In this document: positions 39,167 to 50,496 of the stretch, piece by piece
Position numbering within the stretch: the stretch's first letter is position 1
How the letters are laid out: each line of letters opens with the position of its first letter
DNA from: Astragalus membranaceus
Taxonomy: Eukaryota; Streptophyta; Magnoliopsida; Fabales; Fabaceae
Direction of reading: 5' to 3'
DNA: 64,000 nucleotides
NCBI GenBank assembly: GCA_039519185.1
Contig: CM076849.1
Location: 78,475,621-78,539,620, forward strand
Position numbers and translations under genes: made by a program
Notes under the pieces: generated by a model
What the model was told of the DNA's origin: nothing
Databases searched by the model: none
What the model saw: the letters and a program-made list of their open reading frames with translations, nothing else

Positions 39167-41949
39167 TGTAACACCCCCTTCTAATAACCTTACTAATTAA
39201 TAAAATCAGAGTTTCTTTTTTTTTTGAAAACAATATAAGAGAGTGCTACACTTACTCCATTAAATCAACAACTTCAAATTTGCATAATTTGGCTAAAAGC
39301 AACAAGATACATAGCACCATAAAATACCGGTTCAGTTCGCATCAACTAAATACAGTCGTTACCACAGCGGAAAAATATTAAGTTCGAAAACAAATCTAAT
39401 ACATCACTAATAACAGTCTAACAGTGTAATTAAAATAACACATAAACCTAAGACGCCCCCGGTGCTACGTATCAGAGCATGACACTCCCTACCAGACGAA
39501 GGCATAAGGATAACCTTCACTCGCTAATACCTGCACGTTGCCGACATAAGAAGCAACATAAAAGCAGTAGGGTGAGTCTCTTTTCATAATTAATAACATA
39601 TGGAAATAAGCACTGCATAGGAAAAGGTAACTAGGCACACCGATTCACAACAAAGGCAGCAACCACATCACAATTACAATTCTCCAAACAACAATGCAAA
39701 GGGTATGATTATGCGTGAAATGCAACCCAAACTCCACGGGCACATGCATGTCGGATCCGTCACCAAATACAAATAGGCCGTAGCCTCTGCTCACCAAATA
39801 AAATTAGGCCGAAGCCTCTGCTCACCAATAATGCACATGTTTCATGGGATGCTATGGAAATGCACCACCACACACCACACAATTCATCAAACTCACCATT
39901 AAATCATCTCACCGATTTAAAATTAGGCCGAAGCCTCTGCTCACCAATTAAAATTAGGCCGAAGCCTCTGCTCACCAATTAAAATTAGGCCGAAGCCTCT
40001 GCTCACCAATTAAAATTAGGCCGAAGCCTCTGCTCACCAATTAAAATTAGGCCGAAGCCTCTGCTCACCAATTATGCACATAATACACTCACCAACTCAA
40101 CCCACCACTCACACCAACACCAATTTCAATTAGGCAAATTTTAGAATTTGACACGACATAGGGAAAATGAATAAAATTGCCCTTTAGACACTTGAACACC
40201 TCAGCCCAGAAACACCAGTAAAATAATTTATTTTTGCATAATATTGGAACATTTGGATACACACTGAAATTAGCTTCGAAACGCATTTTGAACCGTTAAA
40301 TTTGGATAACCGAGTCAAAAGTTACATTAAAAACAAAACCGGAAAAATACTTAGACATCCTGGAAACTGGCGCATGGGCACTGGGCGCCCAGGAGCAACA
40401 CAGAACTTGGCGCAGGGCGCTGGGCGCCCAGGAGCAACACAAAATTTGGCGCATGGGCGCTGGCGCCCAGAAACAGCAACACGCGCATAGGCGCTGGCGC
40501 CCAGGAACTGGCGCAGGAACTGGCGCAGGGCGCCTAGGGCCCAGACACAGGCGCAGGAAAACTGGCGCAGGGAACACAGCGCCCATGCATGAGGCGCCTT
40601 GGCAAAACACGCAAGACAACTCTTTTAACTTCGAAATTAATTTTGCACGAGCCAAATACTCAGAATATGAGAACCCAACAAAAATTTTGGCAAAAAGTGA
40701 CACGGCTCTTTGGCGCCCATGGGCTAGGCGCCTAAGGCCAAGACAAACCACAACTCCTATGACTCCAAAAATGATTTTACACGAGCCATTTAGCTTGGAC
40801 ATGAAAACCCAGTATCAATTTTCGCAAAATGAACAACATAAAATTGGGGCCCTTGGCGCCCATGGCACAAGGAACACGGCCAAATTTTGACCCAACACCT
40901 GAAACTGACTCTTTTTGTGTCCAGGAACTCCCATACCAAATTTGAAAACAAACCGAGCATCCAATCTCCGGGACCCTCGGTTCCCATGGTGCCTAGACAC
41001 GAGCAACACAATTCTGCAACACAGTGGCGCAGACAAGGGAACCCGGCGCCCAGTGTCTAGACACAGAACCATACACAGGCAACACAGACACAGCACATGG
41101 GCGCCTGGTTCCCAGGAGCTAGACACAGTCTTAGACAGAATTTCCAGCAACACACACATACGCCTAGGAGCCTAAGGAGCCAACCAATTTCGAGTTCCTC
41201 ACCACCAAAAATTCCCAAATTAAATCTCCAACCTTAATTTATCCATATAAGACTAATCATCACATTTACCACCAAAAATTCATTCAATCATAACACCAAA
41301 CAATGGGCATGCATCATTCCTATTGTGTACAATTTCAACACCAATCAAACATCCATTTGCACAATTAAAAATTCAGCATAGCACAACATCACAATATACC
41401 AATCATTCATAGAAATCACCCTAGGACCTAAGCCTAGGCATTACTCATCACATAAGCTATTAAAGATAAAAAGAGGACCCCCTAACCTCTTAGAAGTCGA
41501 AATTGCTAGGCAAGGCTCCAAGAAATTGCAAGACACCAACAAGCCTTCTCTTCCTCCTTGAGTGATTCGCCCTATTTCTTCTTCTCTTCCTCTCTTCGCG
41601 ACTTCTCCTCTTCTCACTCTCTCTTTTTACGTTTTCTTTTTCTCTTCTCTTCTCTCCTCTCTTCGAATTCTTTTCTTTCTTTTGCACCAATGAGACACTT
41701 GTCTCCAACCCTTACTAATTCGCCTAGGCCTAAGTCAATGGGCTTGGGCTTGGGCCGATCCTAACATCCGGAATTACCATCACCACTCCCTTCAAATTAA
41801 ATAATTATTTCCAACCCAACTAAGGCTCACATATAATAACACCTATAATTATTTTATTAAGTAATAAATAATAATTATATTATTATTTCTACCACTCAAT
41901 TTCATTTAATTAATTAAATAAATTAATCTATCATTTTTGGGGCGTTACA
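39167..41949 (-). repeat. Element F 5' LTR
   Basis: 2783 bp, seven substitutions from 33960-36742. Anti-primer-site motif GTATCAGAGCA at 39469-39479 (reverse) and donor-like CAG/GTATT at 39530/39531 (minus). Confidence 0.92.
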
Positions 41950-41954
41950 ATAAG

Positions 41955-44900
41955 CAGTGCTAACCAGCACCCTTGTTCCCAAAGCTTCATTCAATGCTCT
42001 CCCGAACCTGGAAGTAAAGTTGGGATCTCGGTCTGACACAATGCTCGTTGGGACTCCATGCAGTCTGATAATGTTCCTCACATATTCATCTGCTAACTTG
42101 GAAACCTTATAAGTCGAGCGAACGGGAATAAAGTGAGCGGATTTAGTCAATCGGTCCACTACTACCCAAATAGAATCATTGCCTGCCTGTGACCTCGGCA
42201 AACCCATGACGAAGTCCATTGAGATATCTTCCCACTTCCAAACTGGTACATCTAGCGGTTGTAACTGACCGCCCGGTCTTCGGTGTTCCGCCTTAACCTT
42301 CTGACAAGTTAAGCACCGAGAAACAAATTCTGCAACCTCGGCCTTCATCCCAGGCCACCAATACATTAGCTTCAAGTCTCGATACATCTTAGTGGATCCC
42401 GGATGTACAGAGTACTGACTCCTATGAGCTTCTTCCAATACTTGTCTTTTGATATCATCATCGTCGGGAACACAAATCTTCCCATTAAAGCAAATCATGC
42501 CATCACTATCCTCAGTGAAATCTGGTGATCCCTTCTGAGACTGCAACTTTATATCAGCTCCTTGAGCTACGCGGATTTGTTCCCTTAGCACACTGGCTAT
42601 CCGTATATGCCGCAGCACTACGCGATCCCTCTTTCTTACCACCTTGAGTTTCAAGTCTCTGAACGACTCCAACAAAGCCATCTCGTGAACCATTAACCTT
42701 CCCGTGTGGATAGACTTCCTGCTCAGAGCATCTGCTACCACATTGGCTTTCCCAGGGTGATATTTCAATTCGAAGTCATAGTCCTTCAAAAATTCAGTCC
42801 ACCTTCTCTGTCTGTTATTCAACTCCTTTTGGTCAAATAGATATTTCAAGCTCTTGTGATCACTAAAAACCTCGAAACGAGAACCGTAAAGGTAATGTCT
42901 CCAAATTTTCAGTGCAAACACAATAGCCGCCAACTCTAAGTCATGAGTTGGGTAATTCCGTTCATGCGTCTTCAATTGCCTCGATGCATAGGCCACAACA
43001 TGTTGATTCTGCATGAGAACGCATCCTAAACCCTTCCCAGATGCATCACTGTAAATCTGAAATCCTAATGACGGATCCGGAAGAATTAGGATTGGAGCAG
43101 AAGTTAACTTTTCTTTCAATCCAAGAAAACACTCCTCACAATCGGCATCCCAAATAAACGGTTGACCCTTGCGAGTCAATCGAGTAAGCGGAAGTACCAA
43201 TTACGAAAAACATTCAATGAATCTTCTATAGTAACCGGCTAAACCCAGAAAGCTTCTGATCTCAGTCACTGACGTTGGTCGTTCCCAATTCAACACTGCT
43301 TCCACTTTGCTAGGATCAACTGCAACCCCTTCTTGGGAAATTACATGACCCAAGAACTTTACTTCAGGCATCCAAAAGTCACACTTTGATGGTTTAGCAT
43401 AGAGTTTCTTCTCTCGGAGTACTCCTAGGACAAATCGGAGATGCTGAGCATGCTCCTCAACTGACTTTGAGTAAACCAAGATATCATCAATAAAGACGAC
43501 CACAAACTGATCTAGGTAAGAATGAAATACTCTATTCAAATAATCCATGAATACGGCTGGAGCGTTAGTTAATCCGAAAGGCATCACTACAAACTCGTAG
43601 TGTCCGTACCTCGTACGAAAGGCAGTCTTCGGAATGTCTAAGGCTCTTACCCTGATTTGATGGTACCCTGACCTTAGATCAATTTTGGAGAAAACTTTAG
43701 CACCTCGAAGTTGGTCAAGTAGATCATCTATCCTTGGCAATGGATACCTGTTCTTGATAGTGATTTTATTCAGCTGACGGTAGTCTATGCACAATCTCAT
43801 GCTTCCGTCCTTCTTTTTGACTAGCAATACCGGAGCACCCCATGGAGAAGCACTCGGTCGAATAAACTTCTTGGAAATTAATTCCTCAAGTTGGGACTTC
43901 AATTCCTTCAGTTCAAGAGGAGACATCCTATAAGGTGCTATGGATATTGGCCCTGCACCAGGCGCCAGATCTATAGAGAATTCTACCTCTCGTTTTGGAG
44001 GTAAAGAGGAGACTTCCTCGGGAAAAACATCTAAGAATTCATTAACAACTTGAATAGATGATAAATCCAAATCAGCTTCAGTTGATGCAGACAAAATAAC
44101 AACAAAAGCTTCCGCACCTTGGAATAGCGACTGGCTGGCTGAAGCGAACGAAATAACTCCATCATCTGCAGGTAGTGAATGTTCAGCTACTTCAGAAGGA
44201 AAATTAATTGCACGATTGAAACAATCAATCGTAATGTGATTGGAAGTCATCCAATTCATTCCCAACACGATCTCCATTCCTCTCATAGGCAGACAGATAA
44301 AATCAACAACAAAGTCCCTGCCTCCTATGGTGAGCAGACAATTAAGGCATAATGATTGGGTTCGCACACGACCCTTTGCCGCAGTAAGGATAGATATTGG
44401 CTCGGATATAGGAGATACTATTAATCCTAGCTGTTCCGCACATGCTTCAGAGATAAAACAATGAGTAGCACCAGAGTCATACAGAATATTAACAGTTTGA
44501 TGAAAGATAGAACCTGTACCCCTTATAAGATTATCAGCTGGCTTGATGGTCTTAGCATCCAGAGTGTTGACTCGAGCCTGTCTCGGGGCATCAGGGGACT
44601 CCAAGAAAGCCTTCCTTGACGGACAATTGTTGGCATAATGCCCCACTTCCTTGCAAAGATAACACTGATCCGACCTTGCCTCTGATCGACACCTTCCTGG
44701 ATGATTCTTCTTGCACACTTCACACTGGCGATGCCCAGAAGTGTGGTTCGACTGAATCTGCTTTCCCTTGTCTAGATTCCCTTTATACCTCGGGTTTGAA
44801 GAAGTTGACCCACTGCCCTTCTTCTTATCCTTCCAAAAATCTTTCATCTGTGCATACATTCTTTTCAGATCGCTTTCTGCTGAATGAGCCTGTTGAACCA

Positions 44901-45597
44901 AAGCAGGATAAGTGGTCAGGGAATACGAACTGAGACCTTGATTCACATCGCCTCTAAGACCTTGTCTGAACATCACCATCTTCCACCTATCATCAGGAGC
45001 GGTGGTCCCCAATTCATAGAATTGTGACAATCTCTCAAATTTTGCAGCATATTCCCCAACTGTCATCTCTCCCTATTTCAAACTCAGAAATTCCATCTGC
45101 TTGTCAAGTCTTTGGGAGTCGGGAAAATAATGACCCAAAAACAACTCCTTGAAGTTATCCCACTCAAGAGGAGTTCCTTGATTTTGAAGCATTCTACGAG
45201 CGTTAACCCACCAAGTGTGAGCATCCTCGTCCAGAGCGTTGGCAGCACAAATTACCTTTTCTCCCTCATTGCATTGTAAGGTGTCAAAGATCCGTTCCAT
45301 GGCATCCACCCAAAAATGGGCTTTCATTGCCTCGGATCCTCCTTTGAAGGTTGGGGGTTTCATCTTCAGAAACTGGAAATACATCCTGTTGGGATCCTCA
45401 GGTGTTGGCACATTGACTGGCTCAGCTGGTTGTGGTTGAGGCATCTGATGCATCTGCTGCATTTGAGCCATTTGAGCCATCTGTTGCTGTTGCATTAGCA
45501 TCATGTCATTCATCATCTTTTGCTGAGTTTCGATGACATTCTGCATCCATTCTTGATGAGGATCAACAGGTGGGTTTCTCCTACCTCTTCCAGCCAT
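41955..45597 (-). pseudogene. Element D gag-pro-RT-RNaseH-integrase N-terminal piece
   Basis: Starts at MAGRGRR (ATG 45595-45597). Gag core with a Gln/Met-rich N-terminus is followed by a CX2CX4HX4C knuckle (CYLCKEVGHYANNC). Protease YDSGATH has its catalytic Asp at about residue 374. Reverse transcriptase has FIDDIL (Asp pair at 43484-43489). RNase H (DASGKGLGCVLM), the integrase zinc-binding region (HPGSTKMYRD...CLTCQKVKAEH) and the first two integrase Asp residues follow. Two nonsense codons interrupt one continuous frame: TAG at 45073-45075 in gag and TAA at 43201-43203 between reverse transcriptase and RNase H. With pieces 33333-33959 and 28642-28790 the total is 4419 nt, 1473 codons, all in frame. 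Confidence 0.92.
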
Positions 45598-45720
45598 GAT
45601 TCTGCGAAGTATGCACAAAGTATTAAGTTGATCAGGCTCAATGTCTAATAGCATACTAAGAAAAATCAGACTTAGAAGACGTAAAAGACTCTTAACATCT
45701 AAGTCCGACTAGGTCGAACC

Positions 45721-45732
45721 GCTCTGATACCA
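45721..45732 (-). promoter_or_regulatory. Element D primer binding site (tRNA-iMet)
   Basis: Minus-strand TGGTATCAGAGC, 2 bases from the 5' LTR; about 125 bases upstream of the gag ATG. Confidence 0.9.
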
Positions 45733-45734
45733 AA

Positions 45735-45965
45735 TGTAACACCCTGGTATTTCTAACATGTTGAAATACCGAAAGTGCACAGATGCGGAAAAATTCAGAG
45801 GACACAGTTCCTGTTTAAGTTTTGGACATACAAACTTTTTCCGAAATAAAACATAATCGGAAATAACATACTTCATAAAATAGAAGTTTATCGGTTCCAT
45901 ACCGAGTGGATTACAATATCCAAGTCCAAATACCAAACAGAAACATAAACGGTTCACATAACTCC
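45735..45965 (-). repeat. Element D 5' LTR, piece left of element G
   Basis: 231 bp matching 2217-2447 with one difference (gtag/gttg near 2242/45760). The match stops at 45964; base 45965 (c) differs from the host (a) and the Ogre-type LTR begins after it. Confidence 0.88.
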
Positions 45966-48900
45966 TGTAATACCCTAATTTTGTCCTATCCAAAAATAAG
46001 AAATTTTATTTATTTTTGATAAAAATAATTATTTTCATGCCATGTTTTATTTTATTTTAGTTTGCTACAAGTTTTAATCTTTGAAAAAATAATAATTAGA
46101 AGTAAAGAAACAAAAATAAGCAAAGGAGGAAATATGGGGAGGTTTGTAAAAAATATAGAGGTGCAATCAAGATTGGGCCATTTAAAGCCCACCAAACCCA
46201 ATCCAACTCCTTCCTAACCCAACACTCCTCCACCAAACCCAATCCAACTCCATCCTAACCCAACACTCCTCCACCAAACCTTAACCCAATTCGCCTAACC
46301 CATATCCTAACCCTAACCCATATCCAACCCATAACCCAACTCACCAAAACCCTAGTTTCCCTCCTCTCCTAACCCTAATTCGACCCCACCCCCCTTTACC
46401 CCAAAAAATGTCCACATTCACTCTCCCCCCTAGCCCTAAAATTCGGCCATATTCATCCCCTCTCTCCTCCCTAAAAATTCGGCCACCTTTCCCCTTATTC
46501 CTCCTTGGAACTCACAATCCCACTTCCACACACTTCCCACTTCCCCACATTCCTCTTCCCCATACACTCCACCCTCACATCACTCCCTCCCCAACGGCTC
46601 TCTCCCTTCCTACGACCCCTTTCTCTCTCTCTCTCTCCCTCACACATCACTCAACTCACTCTCTCTCACACACTTCCCCTTCCAAACCCAAAAAAAAATT
46701 CGACCCAACTCTCTCTCCTCTCCCCCCTACGGCCCCTCTCTCTCTCTCCCTCACACATCACATACTCACTCTCATCTTTTCACACACTCAATCCTCTTTC
46801 TCTCATACACTCCCACACTCCATCAAAGAAAAGAAAAAAAAAGCAAACATCACCTCCACCTCTCAACCCTAGCCATCCCCTCCCTCTCTTCTCTTCCTTT
46901 CACGTTTCCTTTCACCACCTCTCACGAAATCGCCATTTTTGGCATCAACACGCAAGTTACTGATGGTCTCTCCACGGTTCGAAGGTCCATCCAGAAGATC
47001 ACGCTTTCCATCCCGTTTTCTTCAAGGCTAGCACAAGAACAGATTTATACGCAAAAGTCAGTGAAGAAAACGAAGGACAAAGCACACCATTGGAAGTTCA
47101 TTTTTTTTAGTATAAATATGGGTTATAGTTTTGTGGAAAGGGAGGATTTTTTTTGGAGAGAGGAGAGGGTGAAGGGTCGAAAGCTCGAAGGAGATCCAAG
47201 AGTGAGAGAGAGCGAATTTAAGTTTTTTTTTTTCCTATTCTTCTAAAATTTTCATAGAGTTTATTTTCGTTGTTGTTACTGTTGGTGAGATCTATTCTTG
47301 AGAGATCTGTGAAGGAGTTTCGTTGTCCAAGAACATTTGGTAATAATTTCATTTTTATCTCATCCCTAGTTCTCTGCAAATATTTATTTTTATTTGATAT
47401 GGTCCAAAAGCTTACTGTTTAGACTACTCATGTTTTAGATATTTATTTTGTCAAAACAAGTACTATGTTGTTATTGCTCATGTGATGCTTCTTCTCCCAT
47501 ATGCATTTGATATATTTACTTTCTATTTCTTTTGAATGTTAAAAGCCTATGGTGACAGTAGGAATTAAAATGTTACTAATATAGTATCATATTTGTCATT
47601 TTGTTATAATCACCCATTTAAATTTTCATTATGCTTCCTTCTTGAATGCATCGATTCTTGTTGGAAATGTAGCAATGTCCCTTTTTTTTCAACAATGATA
47701 ATTGTCACCAAAATAATAGCAATAAAAAATGTAGCAATTTTTCTTCTAACATCAAAAAAGGATTTAAGGTGAAATGTTTCTTTAAATAATTAATAGATCT
47801 CTTTTATACCAAATATCAACAAAAAACACTCCACAAAAATCATTTTTCGGAAAAACTCAAAAAAACATTTCCTAGTAATTATTAAAAAAGAGTAGTTAAG
47901 ACAAATTGTTTTTTTATGTTTTTCCTTTTTTTATTTATTCGCTTTTTATTTAATCAAAAATTAACAAGAGGAAAAAAGGAGAACAAAAAACATTTCCTAG
48001 CAATTAATAAAAAGGGGTAGTCAACACATTTTTTTACCATTATTAAGTAAACAAATAAACTGATTTTTATGTTTTTCTTTTATTTATTTATTTATTCGTT
48101 TTTTTATTTAATCAAAAATTTACAAAAGAAAAAGAGAACAAAAAAAAAAACTTTTCCTTAGTAAAAAAGAGTGGTAAGTAAAACTTTTTTAAAAAAAAAC
48201 AAGTAAACTGTTATTTGCACCCCCCAGGCTCAAGCATAAGGCCTTTTTTGTCACTTAAGCCCAGTTTCGCTAACTGGGCCCTCCCATGCGAATTGGGCTT
48301 TCTTTTTTCACACCCCTCATTTTGATAACTTAACCTCTTTGAGAAAGCCCAGCATTTACACAGCCCATCAGAACAATTTCCTGATTTCTGCACTCCCTCT
48401 TTTCCAAAATGCAACCCTCCTCGCTGTGTACACCCCATTTTTAATAATACAACCCTCCTTTTATTTGCCCCCCCCCCCCATTTTACTATTGCATCCATTG
48501 TTTCTCCTTAAAAAAAATATATATTTCCTTTCCCTAAATAAATATTTTCTAACATCGAAAACAAATATTTTCAAACGTCGAAATCAACGAAAACACTTTT
48601 CAAAAACAAATCTTTTCAAAAGTCGAAATCAAGATTAACCATCACTAATGGTCACTCGCGCTGTTGCCGTTTGATTGTGGGTGATGATTTCGTTCCTGTG
48701 GGAGCTAGTAGTGTTGCCACTCTAAACCGTTGTTGTTTGGTCCTCACAAACACTCTCCTTCAATTGTGAAAACCTTTTCAATGCTCAAAATAAAAACCGA
48801 TTATCATTAATCATCACTCGCGCCGTTGCCGTTTGGACGTTAATGATAATTCATTTTTATAAGAGTTAGTAGTGCGACCACTCTAAACCATTGTTGTTTG

Positions 48901-49435
48901 GTCACTGCGAACGCTGAACCCCTTTGCGAAAAAACTCCAAAAAGATTAAAAAACAAAACCTTTTCAAAAAACCAGAACTACGTAGCTTTGAATTCTCCAT
49001 CGCACCGGGAGATACATAGGAGCGGATATCCTCCGTCAAGCGCAATAAACTAAAAACATTTTTTCTTTTTTCTTTTCTTTTTTTTAAAAAAAAAAACACT
49101 TTTGCCAAAAATAAAAATTTTCATTAAGTGTTTTCATTCTCTTTTCGAAAAAAAGGGGCAAATTTAAGTATTTTCCCAAATCAGCACTTAAAACCACACA
49201 TTTAATTAAAGGTTCCCTTTCGGTAGAAAGGAGGCGTGGGGTGCTAAAACCTTCCTTATGCCTAACCGACCCCCGAACCCAAATCTTTTGGTTTTCCAAA
49301 AGGCCATCCGCTTTCCAAGAAGGTTGTTTCTTCAATATTTTCCTTATAAAAAATATTGGTGGCGACTTCATTGTTTTTTTTGAAAAAGTTGTAAACGAAG
49401 AAAGATTTCCTTCAGGGACTTTTTCGGGCGCAACA
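45966..49435 (+). repeat. Element G 5' LTR
   Basis: TGTAATACCC to GGCGCAACA. Contains CCAACCCAAT/CCTAACCC-type telomere-like runs (46190-46400), a CT-rich block (46400-46900), a TATA box (47111-47118), AT-rich DNA with poly-A and poly-T, two similar segments with CACTCGCGC(T/C)GTTGCCGTTTG (48650-48900), and the Ogre-typical GGTGCTAAAACCTTCCTTAT...CTAACCGACCCCCGAACC end (49238-49285). No gene is seen inside it; short frames here are chance. Confidence 0.82.
47111..47118 (+). promoter_or_regulatory. Element G TATA box
   Basis: TATAAATA, about 1.15 kb into the LTR and directly after an A/T run, followed by GA-rich DNA. Likely core promoter of the Ogre-type RNA. Confidence 0.55.
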
Positions 49436-49437
49436 GC

Positions 49438-49455
49438 TGGCGACTTCACTGGGGA
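49438..49455 (+). promoter_or_regulatory. Element G primer binding site (tRNA-Arg type)
   Basis: TGGCGACTTCACTGGGGA, 2 bases after the LTR. Ogre elements are known to use a tRNA-Arg primer with this kind of site. Confidence 0.75.
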
Positions 49456-50496
49456 CTTTTCTTTTTTAAGTGGGTCAAGCCTAACTAATTAAATGTGTGG
49501 TTTAATGTGCTATCGACGTGATTCAGATACTTTGTTTGCTCCTATCCCTTTTCGGTTTGCTCTTCTTATCCTGTTGTATGCATGCGCATCCTTTTTTCTC
49601 TCCTTTCATGTTTATTTTTCCTCGTCTTTGCTTATGTGCTTAGTACCCTCATGCTTTTCCCCCCATCTTGTTATGTTCCCCTCTTCTTGGCCCCCTTTCT
49701 TGAGGTAAGCAAAGCACTTGATTATTATTGAAACCCTAGGTTAGCTTATTTGATATTGAACCCTAGTGTAGACGACATGTTATCGCTTGCTATTGTCTAG
49801 ACTGTTCTGGGTTTTTCCTTCGCAGGTGGGGTATATGTGGGTAGTTTTAGGCGGTATGTCCCCGCCACACACACTCACCCCCTTATGCTTATTGTGCTTC
49901 GAGAGGGGCCTAAAACCCAAGGTCTGACAAAACTTAGGAGAGTGGAAACGAGTAGTGACTGCCAATTGGACCGATGTCCTTCTGCTCTCATGAAAGTTTC
50001 AGCCAGGGTATGCTCTTTTATGGTACCTCACACCAGATGGCATTCCATCGTTGTGGGTGTTATCATGAGAGAGATTTAGCTCTGGTGGCCTTTGCGAGGG
50101 AGTGAATAGAGCCACATGGGAGGATTACCCTTTAAATTGCCCTAAATTGTAGGTCTCACCTCTTTTTAGGTCACAAGGGCTTTCCAAATTGTGTGCTGCA
50201 TTATACACTAGGCACGTTTTCAAAAAGAAAATGAGTTTTTTTTCGAAAAAAAGAGAAAATAGAGAAAGAGTTGCCGTTGTAACCTTTCTTCGCCGGTCTG
50301 TACGAAGTAACATATGAACCACTTTATTTCAGATAAAAGGGGGGGGTGAAAGAGTTACCGCTGTAGCCTTTCTCCTACCGGTCCATATGAAATAACGTAC
50401 GACCCGCATTTTCCAAAAAAACTTGAATCACTACCAATAAGGACTGGTCTCTGAGTCACATAAACATAGGACATCATCATCATTTACACGCATCCG
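49456..50496 (+). other. Element G 5' untranslated leader
   Basis: About 1 kb without a plausible gene. It includes an approximate 85-bp tandem duplication (AAAGAGTT(G/A)CCG(T/C)TGTA units at about 50264 and 50349) and a GGGGGG run (50340-50347). Confidence 0.6.

Larger units (their letters stand above)
33960..41949 (-). mobile_element. Element F: non-autonomous long-LTR retrotransposon, minus strand
   Basis: Two 2783-bp LTRs (33960-36742, 39167-41949) flank 2424 bp of non-coding DNA, with perfect target duplication ataag (33955-33959 and 41950-41954). Primer site at 39151-39162, minus strand. Seven substitutions between LTRs by eye. It landed between the second Asp and the Glu of D's integrase catalytic triad. 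Same plan and same conserved blocks as A and B, but a distinct family; solo LTR H is of the F family. Confidence 0.92.
2217..45965 (-). mobile_element. Element D: Tekay/Del-type Ty3/gypsy chromovirus, host of all later insertions
   Basis: The order on the minus strand is 5' LTR (45735-45965, then cut by element G), tRNA-iMet primer site (45721-45732), gag-pro-RT-RNaseH-integrase-chromodomain, polypurine tract (28593-28608) and 3' LTR (2217-28592 in five pieces). Removing insertions A, B, C, J, E and F leaves an internal part of about 4.6 kb and a 3' LTR of about 2.46 kb, normal for this lineage. The visible 231 bp of the 5' LTR differ from the matching part of the 3' LTR by one substitution. 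The remainder of the 5' LTR must lie beyond G, outside the window. The polyprotein has two nonsense codons, so D is inactive even without the insertions. Confidence 0.9.

Noticed and set aside
46190..46400. Interstitial telomere from CCTAACCC-like runs
   Set aside because: Units are irregular (CCAACCCAAT, CATCCTAACCC) and lie within the Ogre-type LTR; no long perfect TTTAGGG array.
46408..46963. Two overlapping Ser/Pro/Thr/Leu-rich frames of about 150 residues
   Set aside because: They arise from the CT-rich tract of the Ogre-type LTR, which is open in more than one frame.
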